From an uncultured Gemmataceae bacterium (GTDB lineage: Bacteria; Planctomycetota; Planctomycetia; Gemmatales; Gemmataceae), in NCBI GenBank assembly GCA_937923405.1, contig CALDUY010000003.1, forward strand, positions 99,918 through 163,917: a stretch of DNA of 64,000 nucleotides, in the 5' to 3' direction. How positions within the stretch are numbered: position 1 is the first letter of the stretch; every line of letters begins with the position of its first letter. Both the position numbers and the translations under genes were made by a program. Under the pieces are notes generated by a model that did not search any database, was not told where the DNA came from, and saw only the letters and a list, made by a program, of their open reading frames with translations. This document shows, piece by piece, positions 52,701-61,970 of the stretch.

Positions 52701-52952
52701 GCCATCAGTCTGCGCGGCCAAGGCACAGTCGATCTCGACGGCAGCAACATCAACCTCGACTTCCGTGCTACACCTGGACGAATGTCGCAGATTCTCCCCG
52801 CCGGACTGGAGGTGATTCCCTCAACCATCAGCAGCCAGATTCTGAAAATCAAGATGCGCGGCAGTCTTGGCGAAGGAAAACCGATCAAGTTTGATAAGGA
52901 ACTGATGCCCAGCGTCGTCGAGCCGATCCGCCGCGCTATGGGAGCAGACTAG
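49758..52952 (+). CDS. AsmA-like / DUF3971-type inner-membrane-anchored envelope protein
   Basis: ATG 49758 (MIWQKWLIRGLVAAVLASLG) is preferred over GTG 49731; 1064 residues. One N-terminal transmembrane helix (about 8-28) is followed by a very long beta-rich periplasmic chain. The C-terminus carries an AsmA-like signature (about 880-1050), including GNGRLDVPEGKMGQLPVLLDLVKAFG and ISLRGQGTVDLDGSNINLDFRATPG. AsmA-like proteins (YhdP, TamB and others) are now viewed as bridge-type carriers of lipid between membranes. The downstream LptF/LptG-like gene supports a role in outer-membrane lipid transport. Confidence 0.82.
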   Translation: MIWQKWLIRGLVAAVLASLGAAGLLVSLWTSPQAVRQLVQEKLGVRFLGVGVSVGSARLRLLGGILVQELRLDRSDSIDRRDFLYVPQAVIYHDKEQMLDGKVAIRRVELQQPQLRIVRQRDGRFNVSGILGPVDLNERMPTMVISNGTLVFEDQTSSVAPLVEIHDLQLTMINDPLPTLQFEGSGNSDVLGPVRFRASVPRANLAANIELELPAIPVNSQLFQRLGGAIPEVTAHLTQLTGQAQLSARIQLADDSDKPIAHQVSLKLMQARLAHPLLPRPLERLEFQASLVDGIVSRATLTAQHGNARLTAQVVELRLPQRSESLDDPFALVKQFDARVERLHVDDEVLGKLPADLHYIKEDFSPAGPCTITFRYRQPGPTPLVKHWTIEPLGMTGEFDDFPVPLREVRGRIDIDASAIPRRNIRIELEGLACDRPATLRGTIRGEKATSEILLDITGKDVLLDHRIEKAIPPRVRNVVRQFYPTRSREQGLAAQPMGQGDIVALIRRNHGETKIRKQFTLTFRKTSVRYDQFPYPLENVSGVLVLYPDHWEARGFRGEHAGGEMFFDGRSYPLADRVPLEGEFSPPERVHIRLRGKNILLDQTFENALVPTSGKERRDLQAAWRRLRLAGRLNFSAEVIDHPGQPQDIDVAADVQGCSIQPAFFDYAMHDLRGKVRYAGGMLELTGMRARHGQAELALEHGLIKLGSESGFTAWLTGLTGKHVTPDADLLHALPESLRSLTESLKLKAPINLAANLTLFAPGGPLEPMRVWWKGAVSLKQATLKTGIELKEATGELYCEGYHNGRHLGGVKGRAHLERATILNQPVTNLLAELAVDARAPDTLKVPMFRAKLFGGDLLGEARVETAPRLKYDVDLKAMGVQLELVGRHNLPEASRKAQLQGAAHGGLHLHGEGSDLLSLKGNGRLDVPEGKMGQLPVLLDLVKAFGLRVPDRTAFEQAHMLFAIEGPRLVVNQLDLFGNAISLRGQGTVDLDGSNINLDFRATPGRMSQILPAGLEVIPSTISSQILKIKMRGSLGEGKPIKFDKELMPSVVEPIRRAMGAD

Positions 52953-53090
52953 CGGAACGATGAAGAGTCAGAAATTTAAGGGGAACAGGTGAGAAAGGAA
53001 AACCAGCCAAGCTAGAGGATAAAAGCAGACACCCGCGAGCCAACCTCCTCCTTCCGCCTTCATCCGTTCCACTGTGGGGGTGCGTGTCCG

Positions 53091-54278
53091 ATGTTCACGA
53101 CCATACTGTTTCGGATGATTCTCTGGGAACTATGCAAAGTGTTCCTGATCTCGTTACTAGGGATCACCGGAATTCTGCTCATGGCCGGGATCATCGCCGA
53201 GGCCTCCCAGCAGGGACTAGGACCGGCGCAGATTCTCGCTGCCATTCCCTTGCTGGTGCCCAGTACCCTACCCTACACCATCCCCGCGACCACCCTCTTC
53301 GCTGCCTGTGTCGTCTATGGCCGACTCAGTGCCGACAATGAGATTCTGGCCATCAAGTCTTCTGGTGTAAACGTCTTGCATGTGGTGAAACCCGGCTTGA
53401 TCCTCGGTTTCGTCATGAGCTGCGTGACCCTCGGGCTGTACTACCACATCATTCCCTACACCCATCATCTGCTACGCGACATGGTCTTTCGCGATGCCGA
53501 AGGGCTGATCTACTCGCTGCTGTCGCGCAATGGTCGGATCAGTAATCCCCAATTACCCTACTCGATGTTCGTCAAAGGTGTGCGGGGCAAGAAACTGCTC
53601 AACCCAGTCATCAAGCGGCGCAATGCCAAGGGGCAAATCGACATGGTGGCTCACGCCCGCGAGGCGGATCTCCGAGTGGATTCCAGCAATAAGCTGTTGC
53701 TCATCCGCATGCGGCACTGCGTGGTCATCAGTGACGAAGGGGATCGCGGCTACACCGAGGATCGTCCTTTCGACGTGCCTTTGGAGCGGATCGAGAACAA
53801 CAATCGCCGGGCACGCGACATGACCTGGGTGGAACTCGTCGAGAAACGCGAATCGTTGGCAGAGGAAATGAACGCGGTTAGTGATGAGATCGCGGCCCGA
53901 TCGGCGGAGCTGCTCCTGGGCAACCATCCCGCCGACCTGCCCAAGCACCTGCAAAATCTCAAGGAAAAGCACCGCTCCTTGGCCCATCAGGATCGGCTTA
54001 TCTACGTCGAGATGCTGATGCGTCCAGCGCTGAGCTTCGGCTGTCTCTGTTTCATTTTCGTCGGTTGTCCGATTGGCATTATGTTCAGTCGCGGCGACTA
54101 CCTTGGGGCGTTTATTACTTGCTTTTTGCCGATCGTAATTGTCTACTATCCGTTGATCCTAGCAGGTACAAACATGGCCAAGGAAGGCCGGCTCAACGAA
54201 CCGCTGCTGGTCTTCGCCGCCGACCTCGTCATCCTGCTGGGCGGCTTGGTACTGTTCCGCTGGCTGCTCAAGAATTGA
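53091..54278 (+). CDS. LptF/LptG family permease
   Basis: This 395-residue protein begins MFTTILFRMILWELCKVFLISLL, and its N-terminal half has three membrane helices (about 10-32, 52-75, 100-125) with the central segment PYTIPATTLFAACVVYGRLSADNEILAIKSSGV. A large beta-jellyroll-like periplasmic part (about 130-300) and three C-terminal helices complete the LptF/LptG (YjgP/YjgQ) layout. These are ABC permease subunits moving lipopolysaccharide or related lipids out of the inner membrane. No LptB ATPase was found in the window. It lies 138 bases after the AsmA-like gene. Confidence 0.88.
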   Translation: MFTTILFRMILWELCKVFLISLLGITGILLMAGIIAEASQQGLGPAQILAAIPLLVPSTLPYTIPATTLFAACVVYGRLSADNEILAIKSSGVNVLHVVKPGLILGFVMSCVTLGLYYHIIPYTHHLLRDMVFRDAEGLIYSLLSRNGRISNPQLPYSMFVKGVRGKKLLNPVIKRRNAKGQIDMVAHAREADLRVDSSNKLLLIRMRHCVVISDEGDRGYTEDRPFDVPLERIENNNRRARDMTWVELVEKRESLAEEMNAVSDEIAARSAELLLGNHPADLPKHLQNLKEKHRSLAHQDRLIYVEMLMRPALSFGCLCFIFVGCPIGIMFSRGDYLGAFITCFLPIVIVYYPLILAGTNMAKEGRLNEPLLVFAADLVILLGGLVLFRWLLKN

Positions 54279-54467
54279 TTTTCAAAACTTGACGCTTGTT
54301 GTGAAAACTCTTTCAGGACGATCTTGGCTTGATCGATCGGTTCGTCTTCCGTCAGACCGCTCTCGGCCTGGAGGGCTTGATCTGTTAAGATACAGGAACG
54401 ATCAAACGAACTCTTGGCCCGCTTGGCAAGACCGACTGTGGATTTTACCTCAGAGCGAGAGAGTATC

Positions 54468-55691
54468 ATGCATGCTGATTCCGTGGCGGAAAAGGCTCTC
54501 GCGACAACCGAAGCACGACTCCGCGCGCTGCTCGAAGCCGCCGTCGATGCCATCGTTAGTATCAATGAACGCGGCATCATCGAAATCTTCAACGCCGCCG
54601 CCGAGCGAATGTTCGGCTACACCGCGAAGGAAGCGGTGGGCAAGAACGTCAGTATGCTCATGCCCACTCCGCATCGAGAGGAACATGATGACTACATCGC
54701 GCGCTATCTGTTTAGCGGGCAAAAGAAAATCATCGGCATCGGACGAGAAGTGGTCGGGCTGCGTAAGAATGGAACGACATTTCCGATGGAACTGTCCGTC
54801 GCCGAGGCGTTGGTAGGTGACGAACGCATCTTCGTCGGCATCCTCCGTGACATTACCGATCGCAAGATCGCCGAGCATGCCCTGCAAGCGAGCAAAGAGA
54901 AACTGGAAACCGCCGTCGCCGAGTTACAGGCGAAGAACGACGAAATCCGGCAAATGTCACAGCAACTCTGGTTGGCCGCCAAGTTGGCCAGCGTCGGGGA
55001 ACTGGCCGCCAGCATTGCCCACGAGCTGAACAATCCGCTGGCGACGGTGTGCCTGCGGGTTGAGTCGGTCCTGATGCGCACTCCGCCGGATGATCCTCGC
55101 CGCCGCGCCCTGGAGATCATCGATCAGGAAGCTCGCCGCATGGGTAATCTGGTCACGAACTTGCTTCAGTTCTGTCGTCGCGGAGCCGGACAAAGCTCCA
55201 CTGTCGACGTCAGCGAGGAGTTGACTAAAGCCGTCGAACTAATCGAGCATCATCTGCGCAAACGCCTCATCAACGTGGTGCAAGAGTTTGAACCCAACAT
55301 GCCGACTCTGTTCGCTGATCGCCAGAAACTGCGTCAGGTGTTTCTCAACCTGTTGACCAACGCCAGCGATGCCATGCCGGAAGGCGGAACACTGACGCTG
55401 CGACTGCTCAACGGCAAGATGGACAACGGGCAGGATGCCCTGATCATTGAGTTCGTCGATACCGGTATCGGCATCCCTCCGGAGCATCTGGACAAAGCAA
55501 TGGAGCCGTTCTTCACCACCAAGGAAGAAGGCAAGGGCACCGGCCTGGGACTAGCGATCTGTCGGCGGATTATTCAGGAACATCACGGCTCGATCCAGCT
55601 CAGTAGCGAACTGGGACGTGGCACGACGGTTCGCGTGGCTCTGCCGATTCGCCACGGTACCAACGTCCGACAGTTACGCGAGAAGATGTGA
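54468..55691 (+). CDS. PAS-domain sensor histidine kinase
   Basis: ATG 54468 (MHADSVAEKAL) is used; the longer frame starts at TTG 54414. 407 residues. A PAS domain (about 15-130) resembles FixL-type (NERGIIEIFNAAAERMFGYTAKEAVGKN, PHREEHDDYIARYL). A coiled coil (140-170) leads to the HisKA phosphoacceptor helix GELAASIAHELNNPLATV (about 178-195). The ATPase domain shows FLNLLTNASDAMPEGG (N box), FVDTGIGIPPEHLDKAMEPFFTTKEEGKGTGLGLAI (G1, F and G2 boxes). No membrane helix, so it should sense a cytoplasmic signal. It is followed 21 bases later by an NtrC-type regulator. Confidence 0.93.
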   Translation: MHADSVAEKALATTEARLRALLEAAVDAIVSINERGIIEIFNAAAERMFGYTAKEAVGKNVSMLMPTPHREEHDDYIARYLFSGQKKIIGIGREVVGLRKNGTTFPMELSVAEALVGDERIFVGILRDITDRKIAEHALQASKEKLETAVAELQAKNDEIRQMSQQLWLAAKLASVGELAASIAHELNNPLATVCLRVESVLMRTPPDDPRRRALEIIDQEARRMGNLVTNLLQFCRRGAGQSSTVDVSEELTKAVELIEHHLRKRLINVVQEFEPNMPTLFADRQKLRQVFLNLLTNASDAMPEGGTLTLRLLNGKMDNGQDALIIEFVDTGIGIPPEHLDKAMEPFFTTKEEGKGTGLGLAICRRIIQEHHGSIQLSSELGRGTTVRVALPIRHGTNVRQLREKM

Positions 55692-55712
55692 CCCGCCAAG
55701 CCGAGAACTACC

Positions 55713-57113
55713 ATGCCGAAAAGTAAGAAAGGCCGCCTTCTCATTGTCGATGACGAACTGGAACTGAAGAATGCGCTGTGCGAGACGCTGGCCGATGCCG
55801 GCTACGAGACTACAGGCGCGTCCAGCGGAATGGAAGGCCTGGAGATCTTGAAAAAGCGCGATTTCGATCTGATTCTCAGCGATTTAATGATGCCCGGTAT
55901 GGATGGTATCCAGATGTTGCGCAAAGCTCTGGAGATCGATCCGCAAATCGTCGGCATCATCATGACCGGCCAGGGCACCATTCCGACCGCCGTCGAGGCG
56001 ATGAAGACCGGCGCGTTCGATTACGTCCTCAAGCCGTTCAATCTGCAAACGATGTTACCGATCCTCGAACGTGGCATGGAATTGCGCCGCTTGCGCTCGG
56101 AAAACATGCGCTTGCGCGAATATCTCGATCGACTCAGCTATGAATCGCCGCGCTACAGTATGATCGGCTCCAGCCCAGCGATGCAGCGAGTGATTCGCAT
56201 GATCGAGAAGGTGGCCCCGACCGATGCAACGGTGTTGATCCGTGGGGCGAGCGGCACGGGCAAGGAGTTGGTTGCCCGAGCGGTGCATCACAACAGTCAA
56301 CGGCGACATCGTCCGATGGTGACGATCAACTGCGCGGCGTTGCAAGAGTCTCTACTGGAAAGTGAACTATTCGGACATGAAAAGGGGGCATTCACCGGAG
56401 CTGTCCAGACCAAGCCGGGCCTGATCGAGGTCGCCGAGGGCGGCACACTATTTATCGACGAGGTCGCCGAGATGGCCCCGGGGCTGCAAGCCAAATTGTT
56501 GCGTGTCCTCGAAGACGGGCACTACCGCCGAGTTGGCAGTACCCGTGAATCGCATGCTGATGTTCGAGTCATCGCTGCCACGAATAAGCCTCTAGAGGAG
56601 GCGCAAAAGGAGGGCCGCTTCCGTGAGGATCTCTTTTTTCGTCTCAACGTCGTGACGATCGAGTTGCCGTTGCTCCGCGAACGACGTGAAGACATTCCGG
56701 ATCTGGTACATCACTTTCTAACCACGCGGCAGATCGGTCGCAAACCCTGTCAGGTACACCCCGACGCAATGAAGGCCATTCTCAACTATAGTTGGCCCGG
56801 CAATGTTCGCGAACTGGCCAACGTCCTGGAACGAGCCCAGATTCTCGCCGAAGATTATCTTATCACCACGGACGACCTGCCCGAGACGATGTTCACTCAA
56901 GAGACGGAAAGCCACGTCGAGAGTGGTAGTCCGTTGAACCTAGCCAACCAGGAGCGGCGTGCCGTCGTCGAGGCCTTACGACAGACCAAAGGCAACAAGG
57001 TACATGCAGCCCGCTTGCTCGGCATCAGCCGACGGGCACTGTATCGACTCATCGCCCATTATCGGCTGGACGAAAACCATAGCGAAAATCCGCCCTCGTC
57101 CAACGAGTCCTAG
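55713..57113 (+). CDS. sigma-54-dependent NtrC-family response regulator
   Basis: This 466-residue protein has a receiver domain (about 8-120: LIVDDELELKNAL, phosphoacceptor aspartate in LILSDLMMPGMDG, lysine in YVLKPF), an AAA+ central domain (about 145-375: Walker A GASGTGKE, the sigma-54 contact loop GAFTGA, Walker B GGTLFIDEVAEM, RLNVVTIELPLLRERREDIP) and a C-terminal Fis-type HTH (about 420-452: KVHAARLLGISRRALYRLI). It should activate sigma-54 promoters after phosphorylation by the kinase encoded just upstream. Its stop codon TAG overlaps the first bases of the MITE-like repeat copy C. Confidence 0.96.
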   Translation: MPKSKKGRLLIVDDELELKNALCETLADAGYETTGASSGMEGLEILKKRDFDLILSDLMMPGMDGIQMLRKALEIDPQIVGIIMTGQGTIPTAVEAMKTGAFDYVLKPFNLQTMLPILERGMELRRLRSENMRLREYLDRLSYESPRYSMIGSSPAMQRVIRMIEKVAPTDATVLIRGASGTGKELVARAVHHNSQRRHRPMVTINCAALQESLLESELFGHEKGAFTGAVQTKPGLIEVAEGGTLFIDEVAEMAPGLQAKLLRVLEDGHYRRVGSTRESHADVRVIAATNKPLEEAQKEGRFREDLFFRLNVVTIELPLLRERREDIPDLVHHFLTTRQIGRKPCQVHPDAMKAILNYSWPGNVRELANVLERAQILAEDYLITTDDLPETMFTQETESHVESGSPLNLANQERRAVVEALRQTKGNKVHAARLLGISRRALYRLIAHYRLDENHSENPPSSNES

Positions 57114-57236
57114 AGCGCTGCTCAAAATGGTGTAGTGGCAGGAGGAGATGAAACTCGTTCGCAGGCTGAAGCCTGCGGCTACCAGTTCATCCGCCTGCGG
57201 CTGCCAGCGATCCGCTTCACCATTTTGCGACGCGTA
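57111..57236. repeat. MITE-like palindromic repeat, copy C (inverted)
   Basis: The element begins TAGAGCGCTGCTCAAAATGG, where the first TAG is the stop codon of the NtrC-type gene, and ends CCATTTTGCGACGCGTA five bases before the stop of the convergent DUF1501 gene. The core CGCAGGC-TGAA-GCCTGCG is at 57160-57177. Orientation is opposite to copies A and B. 126 bases long. Confidence 0.78.
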
Positions 57237-57241
57237 CTAGC

Positions 57242-58699
57242 TCACGCCAGAATGCCGTGAACCGGGCCGTGGTCCTCGACTCCTGTCAAACGCACGTCCA
57301 ACCCCTGGAACTTGAACGTCAAGCGTTTGTGATCGATGCCAAGGCAGTGCAGGATGGTGGCGTTGATGTCGTTGATATGGACCGGATCTTTGACGACGTT
57401 GTAGCTAAAGTCGTCGGTTTCGCCGTAGACCATGCCCGGCTTGATACCGCCGCCGGCCATCCACATCGAGAAGCAGCGGGGATGATGATCGCGTCCGTAG
57501 TTGTCTCGGGTCAGTTTACCTTGGCAGTAGATGGTTCGGCCAAACTCACCGCCCCAGATGACTAGCGTATCGTCGAGCATGCCGCGCTGTTTCAGATCGC
57601 GGATCAAGGCGTAGACAGGCTGATCAATATCACGACATTGCAGAGGGAGATTATTTGCTAAGTCACCGTGCTGATCCCAGCCGCGATGGAAGATCTGCAC
57701 AAAGCGAACGCCTCGCTCCAGCAACCGTCGGCCCAAGAGACACGATGCGGCGAAGGTGCCTTTTTTGTGAACGTCTGGCCCGTACAGGTCAAGTACCGTG
57801 CGCGGCTCGCGAGCGGTGTCCATCAGTTCCGGCACACTGGTTTGCATGCGGAAAGCCATCTCGTACTGAGCAATGCGAGCTTGCGTCTCGGGGTCGGCGA
57901 TTTCGTCGAGTTGCTGTTGATTCAAGCGAGCCAGAGCGTCGAGCATGCGGCGACGGTTGGCTGCCGACACCCCGTCGGGGTTGGACAGAAACAGCACCGG
58001 ATCCCCCTGGCCGCGCAAGGCGACGCCTTGGTGGCGGCTAGGCAAAAATCCGGATCCCCAAAGTCGGTTATACAGCGCTTGCGGATCGTTCTTCGCTGAC
58101 CAGGACGGCGTCATGACTACGAAGGCCGGCAGATCTTGTGTCTCGCATCCCAAGCCGTAGCTCAGCCACGATCCCAGGCTGGGACGTCCAGGAATTTGGC
58201 TGCCGGTGCAGATGTAAGTCACTGCCGGGTCGTGGTTGATCGCCTCGGTGTGGACGCTGTTGATGACGCAGAGTTCGTCAGCCACCTTGCCGGTGTACGG
58301 CAATAGTTCGGTCATCCAGATGCCAGCCTGTCCGTGGCGGTGAAATTTGTATTTCGAGGGCGCGATGGGAAAGCGCGACTGGCCCGAGGTCATCGTCGTC
58401 AGTCGCTGGCCCTTGCGAACCGATTCGGGCAAATCCTTGTCGAACCAGTCGTGCATCTTCGGCTTGTAGTCGAACAGATCCATCTGAGCTGGTCCGCCGT
58501 TCATGAATAGGTAGATAGCTCGTTTAGCCTTAGGAGCAAAGTGGGGCAGTTCCGGCAAACCGCCGAAGCGTTGCGGCGTGGCAGCGTTTCCCCGAGCCGG
58601 TAGCAGCGAGGCCAGCGCGGCGGTGCCCAAGCCGAGGGCACCGGCACCGAAGAAGTGCCGACGAGTCATCGTCAGACCAAGCTCGTGAATTAGCTTCAT
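57242..58699 (-). CDS. DUF1501 family protein, second operon
   Basis: ATG 58699 has GGGGGAG six bases upstream; 485 residues. The twin-arginine leader [20 protein letters not shown] (about 12-31) is followed by [63 protein letters not shown] and [20 protein letters not shown]. This is the longer DUF1501 subtype, with closer resemblance to the copy at 14759 than to that at 26721. Its gene starts 37 bases after the stop of the DUF1549/DUF1553 gene, forming a two-gene operon. Confidence 0.9.
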   Translation of the reverse strand: MKLIHELGLTMTRRHFFGAGALGLGTAALASLLPARGNAATPQRFGGLPELPHFAPKAKRAIYLFMNGGPAQMDLFDYKPKMHDWFDKDLPESVRKGQRLTTMTSGQSRFPIAPSKYKFHRHGQAGIWMTELLPYTGKVADELCVINSVHTEAINHDPAVTYICTGSQIPGRPSLGSWLSYGLGCETQDLPAFVVMTPSWSAKNDPQALYNRLWGSGFLPSRHQGVALRGQGDPVLFLSNPDGVSAANRRRMLDALARLNQQQLDEIADPETQARIAQYEMAFRMQTSVPELMDTAREPRTVLDLYGPDVHKKGTFAASCLLGRRLLERGVRFVQIFHRGWDQHGDLANNLPLQCRDIDQPVYALIRDLKQRGMLDDTLVIWGGEFGRTIYCQGKLTRDNYGRDHHPRCFSMWMAGGGIKPGMVYGETDDFSYNVVKDPVHINDINATILHCLGIDHKRLTFKFQGLDVRLTGVEDHGPVHGILA

Positions 58700-58735
58700 A
58701 ATCGCTCCCCCATGTCGCTGATGCGTGGGCTGGTG

Positions 58736-61700
58736 TTATCCCTTGTTGATGACTTCATCGAGATTCAGTACGGTGCTGGCCAGCAGAGTCCAGGCGGCGA
58801 GTTCGTCGCTGGGCAGTTCCTTCGCCACGGGGTGTTCACCAATGGCCAACAGTTTCTTCGCCGCTTCGGGATCCGCGCGGTAACTGGCCAACAGATCCGC
58901 CAAGGTGCCGCGTAGTTCCGCCTGCTCCTTGGCAGTGGGCATACGGCAGGTGGCCAGTCGGAAGAGGTAGATCAATCGCTCTTGCTCACTCTTCTTCTCA
59001 CGCAGCACCCGTTGAGCCAGGCCACGGGCACATTCGACGTACTGCGGATCGTTGAGCAGTAATAACGCTTGCAACGGCGTGTTCGTGCGTTCGCGTCGAG
59101 CCACGCAGGCTTCGCGAGACGGCGCATCGAAGGTGCTCATCTGCGGCGGCGGAGCGGTCCGCTTCCAGAAGGTGTAGAGGCTGCGGCGATGCACCTTGTC
59201 CGGCCCCTTGTCGGCGACAAAGTTCATGGTGTTGCTACCAACGAAGGCAACGGCACGCCACAGCCCCGGCGGCTGGGGCGGCTTCACCGATGGCCCGCCG
59301 AGTTTCTCGACGAGCAAGCCGCTAACTGCCAGCGCCTGATCGCGGAGCATCTCGGCGTCAAGACGATGTCTGGGACCGCGCGCCAGCAAGCGATTGGCCG
59401 GATCACGGGTCAGCTTCTCCTTGGTTACCTTGGCGCTTTGTCGATAGGTGGCGCTCATGACCATCGACTTCATCAGCCGTTTGACGTCCCACCCCGACTC
59501 ACGGAACTCCACGGCCAGCCAGTCCAACAGTTCTGGATGCGACGGCGTCTCGCCTTGAACGCCGAAATCCTCCGACGTTTTGACCAATCCCTGTCCGAAG
59601 AGCTGTTGCCAGAAGCGGTTGACGGCAACCCGAGCCGGCAACGGATTCTCCTCGGCAAGCAACCACTGAGCCAGCTCCAGCCGGTTGGCCGGCTTCTTTC
59701 CCGCGGCCAGGAAGTCAATCGTCGCCCGACCGACCGGTTCGCCGCGCTGGTCGTACTCGCCGCGCTTCAAGATGTAGGCCTGAACCGGTGTAGCCATCTC
59801 ACGGTAGATGTAGGTCACGGGAATCGCCTCATCCAGCTTGTTCCGTTCCGCTTCGAGCTGCTTGACACGCTCCTGCAACGGAGCGAGCAACTCGCGCGAT
59901 TTGCTCCAAGCATGCTGGACGAAGTAGTCGGTCAACTTCTTGGTCTGCTCCGGCGAGCGCTTCTCTTTATCTACATTAACGATTGCCTGTATCTCCGAAG
60001 GCAGCCCTGCGCCTTTGGTGGCGCGTTGTACACGCACCCAGGCGCTGAGCGTCTCGTAGGTCGAGCCAGCCTGCGGCACCGCGGTATGCAACCCCGCGCG
60101 ATCGTAGAAGACTGTGCCGCCATATTGCGTGAAGGCCCACCCAGTGATCGTCATGCCCGGCTTGAGGCCGACGCGACCGATCGGCACTTCCAGTTTGACC
60201 CACTTGCCGACCTCGGGTAGCGGGCCGAACTGTCGCCGTTCGTCGGTTTTATCCGCGCCGAAGTCGATGAGATTGTCGCCCCAGTAGGCACGATGTCGCC
60301 AGGTGTCGCTGTGCCATTGCAGCATAATCTGCTTGGGTGGGTTGGTCGGATCGAGATAGACCCAGGCGAACAGTTTGTCGTTCGCGCCGAGCTTCAATCC
60401 CGGATTGGCCCCCGTGAAGAAGAACTGATTGAACTGCCCTGCCGTCTGCTTCATCGACCGTTTGCCGGAATGGACTGGCTGCTCAACGAAGGTCCACGTT
60501 CCCTCAAGCTTCACTCCCTTGGGAGCCTCGTCGTCGATCCAGACGAACTCACCGTGTTTCGGCTTCTCCACTTCGTTGTCGTCTAGTTTGCCATCGTAGA
60601 CCAGCGTGGCCGCTTTCGTCTCCAGCTCTTTTTTCGCCTCGGCGAGTCGCTGTTCCGCCTGTTTCAGTGCTTCTTGTTGTTTCGGTGTCGGCACCTTGAG
60701 CGTCGGTGGATGGCGAGCCGCGTTTCCATCCAACGGACTGCCTTCCAGACTGTTGAAGTACGCCGACAGCGAATAAAAATCCTTCATCGTGATCGGATCG
60801 TACTTGTGATCGTGGCACTTGGCACAGCCAATAGTCAGGCCGAGCATGACTGTGCCAGTCGTCTCGACGCGATCGCTGACATTGCGGATGTGAACTTCCT
60901 CGGTGATCGAACCCCCTTCGCTAGTGGTGACGTGGGCACGATTGAATCCGGTGGCGATCAGATCGTCGGTCGTGGGGTTGGGCACGAGGTCGCCAGCAAG
61001 TTGTAACGTGACGAACCGATCGTAGGGCAGGTTGTCGTTGAAGGCTCGAATGACCCAATCGCGGTAGGGCCACATCTCTCGATAGTTATCCAGGTGCATG
61101 CCATGCGTGTCGCCGAACCGAGCCAGATCCAGCCAGTAACGAGCCATGTGTTCGCCATAACGCGGCGACTTGAGCAGACGATCGACCACCTTCTCGTAGG
61201 CGTTGGCCGAGGTGTCGGCTAGGAAGGCATCGACTTCGTCAGGAGTCGGCGGCAAGCCGGTCAGATCCAGCGTGACGCGGCGGAGCAGCGTCGTTTTGTC
61301 GGCCTCCTCCGTGGGAGCCAGTCCCTCGGCTTCGAGCCGAGCCAAAATGAACCGATCGATCGGATTGCGCGGCCAGGCAGTCTGCTTCACTTGAGGCAAG
61401 TGGGGCCGTTTCGGCACAACGTAGGCCCAATGCGCCGCGTAGGAGGCCCCCTCGTCGATCCAGCGTTTCAGAATAGCGATCTGCTCGGCAGTCAGTTTCT
61501 TGCCCGACTTGGGAGGCGGCATCTGCTTCCCTTTTTCTGGGCTGATCAGACGTAGATAGACTTCGCTCTCCGCGGACTTGCCCGGGATCAGCGACCCCTG
61601 TTTCACCGCCGCCTCGCGCTCGTCGAGCCGGAGGTTCGCCTTCCGCTGCTTGGCGTCGGGACCGTGACAAGCGAAGCAGGCATCGGACAAGATCGGTCGA

Positions 61701-61822
61701 ATGTCTCGATTAAAGTCGAGTTTGCTCTCGGACTTGACGGCGGGACCGTCCGCATGCAACGAAGACAAGAGCAGGCAGAGGATACAGCACAGGGCAACGA
61801 CGCGAAAAAGCGGCGCGATCAT
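58736..61822 (-). CDS. PSCyt1-DUF1549-DUF1553 protein, second operon
   Basis: ATG 61822 follows GAGGAA; 1028 residues. Signal peptide (about 1-24); cytochrome-like domain with haem motif CFACHGPDAKQRKANLRLDE (about 49-68) and MPPPKSGKKLTAEQ; DUF1549 (about 160-370) with the second CxxCH in CAKCHDHKYDP (about 333-343). A beta-sandwich insert (about 430-590: GTWTFVEQPVHSGKRSMKQ and WVKLEVPIGRVGLKPGMTITG) has a LamG/CBM-like look. DUF1553 fills the C-terminus (about 710-1000). The insert differs in type from the golvesin-like one of the first operon, suggesting that each operon targets its own ligand. Confidence 0.9.
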   Translation of the reverse strand: MIAPLFRVVALCCILCLLLSSLHADGPAVKSESKLDFNRDIRPILSDACFACHGPDAKQRKANLRLDEREAAVKQGSLIPGKSAESEVYLRLISPEKGKQMPPPKSGKKLTAEQIAILKRWIDEGASYAAHWAYVVPKRPHLPQVKQTAWPRNPIDRFILARLEAEGLAPTEEADKTTLLRRVTLDLTGLPPTPDEVDAFLADTSANAYEKVVDRLLKSPRYGEHMARYWLDLARFGDTHGMHLDNYREMWPYRDWVIRAFNDNLPYDRFVTLQLAGDLVPNPTTDDLIATGFNRAHVTTSEGGSITEEVHIRNVSDRVETTGTVMLGLTIGCAKCHDHKYDPITMKDFYSLSAYFNSLEGSPLDGNAARHPPTLKVPTPKQQEALKQAEQRLAEAKKELETKAATLVYDGKLDDNEVEKPKHGEFVWIDDEAPKGVKLEGTWTFVEQPVHSGKRSMKQTAGQFNQFFFTGANPGLKLGANDKLFAWVYLDPTNPPKQIMLQWHSDTWRHRAYWGDNLIDFGADKTDERRQFGPLPEVGKWVKLEVPIGRVGLKPGMTITGWAFTQYGGTVFYDRAGLHTAVPQAGSTYETLSAWVRVQRATKGAGLPSEIQAIVNVDKEKRSPEQTKKLTDYFVQHAWSKSRELLAPLQERVKQLEAERNKLDEAIPVTYIYREMATPVQAYILKRGEYDQRGEPVGRATIDFLAAGKKPANRLELAQWLLAEENPLPARVAVNRFWQQLFGQGLVKTSEDFGVQGETPSHPELLDWLAVEFRESGWDVKRLMKSMVMSATYRQSAKVTKEKLTRDPANRLLARGPRHRLDAEMLRDQALAVSGLLVEKLGGPSVKPPQPPGLWRAVAFVGSNTMNFVADKGPDKVHRRSLYTFWKRTAPPPQMSTFDAPSREACVARRERTNTPLQALLLLNDPQYVECARGLAQRVLREKKSEQERLIYLFRLATCRMPTAKEQAELRGTLADLLASYRADPEAAKKLLAIGEHPVAKELPSDELAAWTLLASTVLNLDEVINKG

Positions 61823-61970
61823 CGGTCAGGTTCCTCATCGCGGTGCATCGCAGTGAAGATCATCGGAGGCGGGCAAGGTAGGTACAAATTAGGATACCGG
61901 CTGAAGCGAGACTTCACCAGGGAAAAAAGCCCAACCGCCAGGCTTTTTCGCCAGGGGGGGCGGTGACCGA

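Noticed and set aside
59069..60220. 383-codon plus-strand open frame opposite the second DUF1549/DUF1553 gene
   Set aside because: Lies wholly within a gene whose haem and DUF motifs are unmistakable; no domain of its own.
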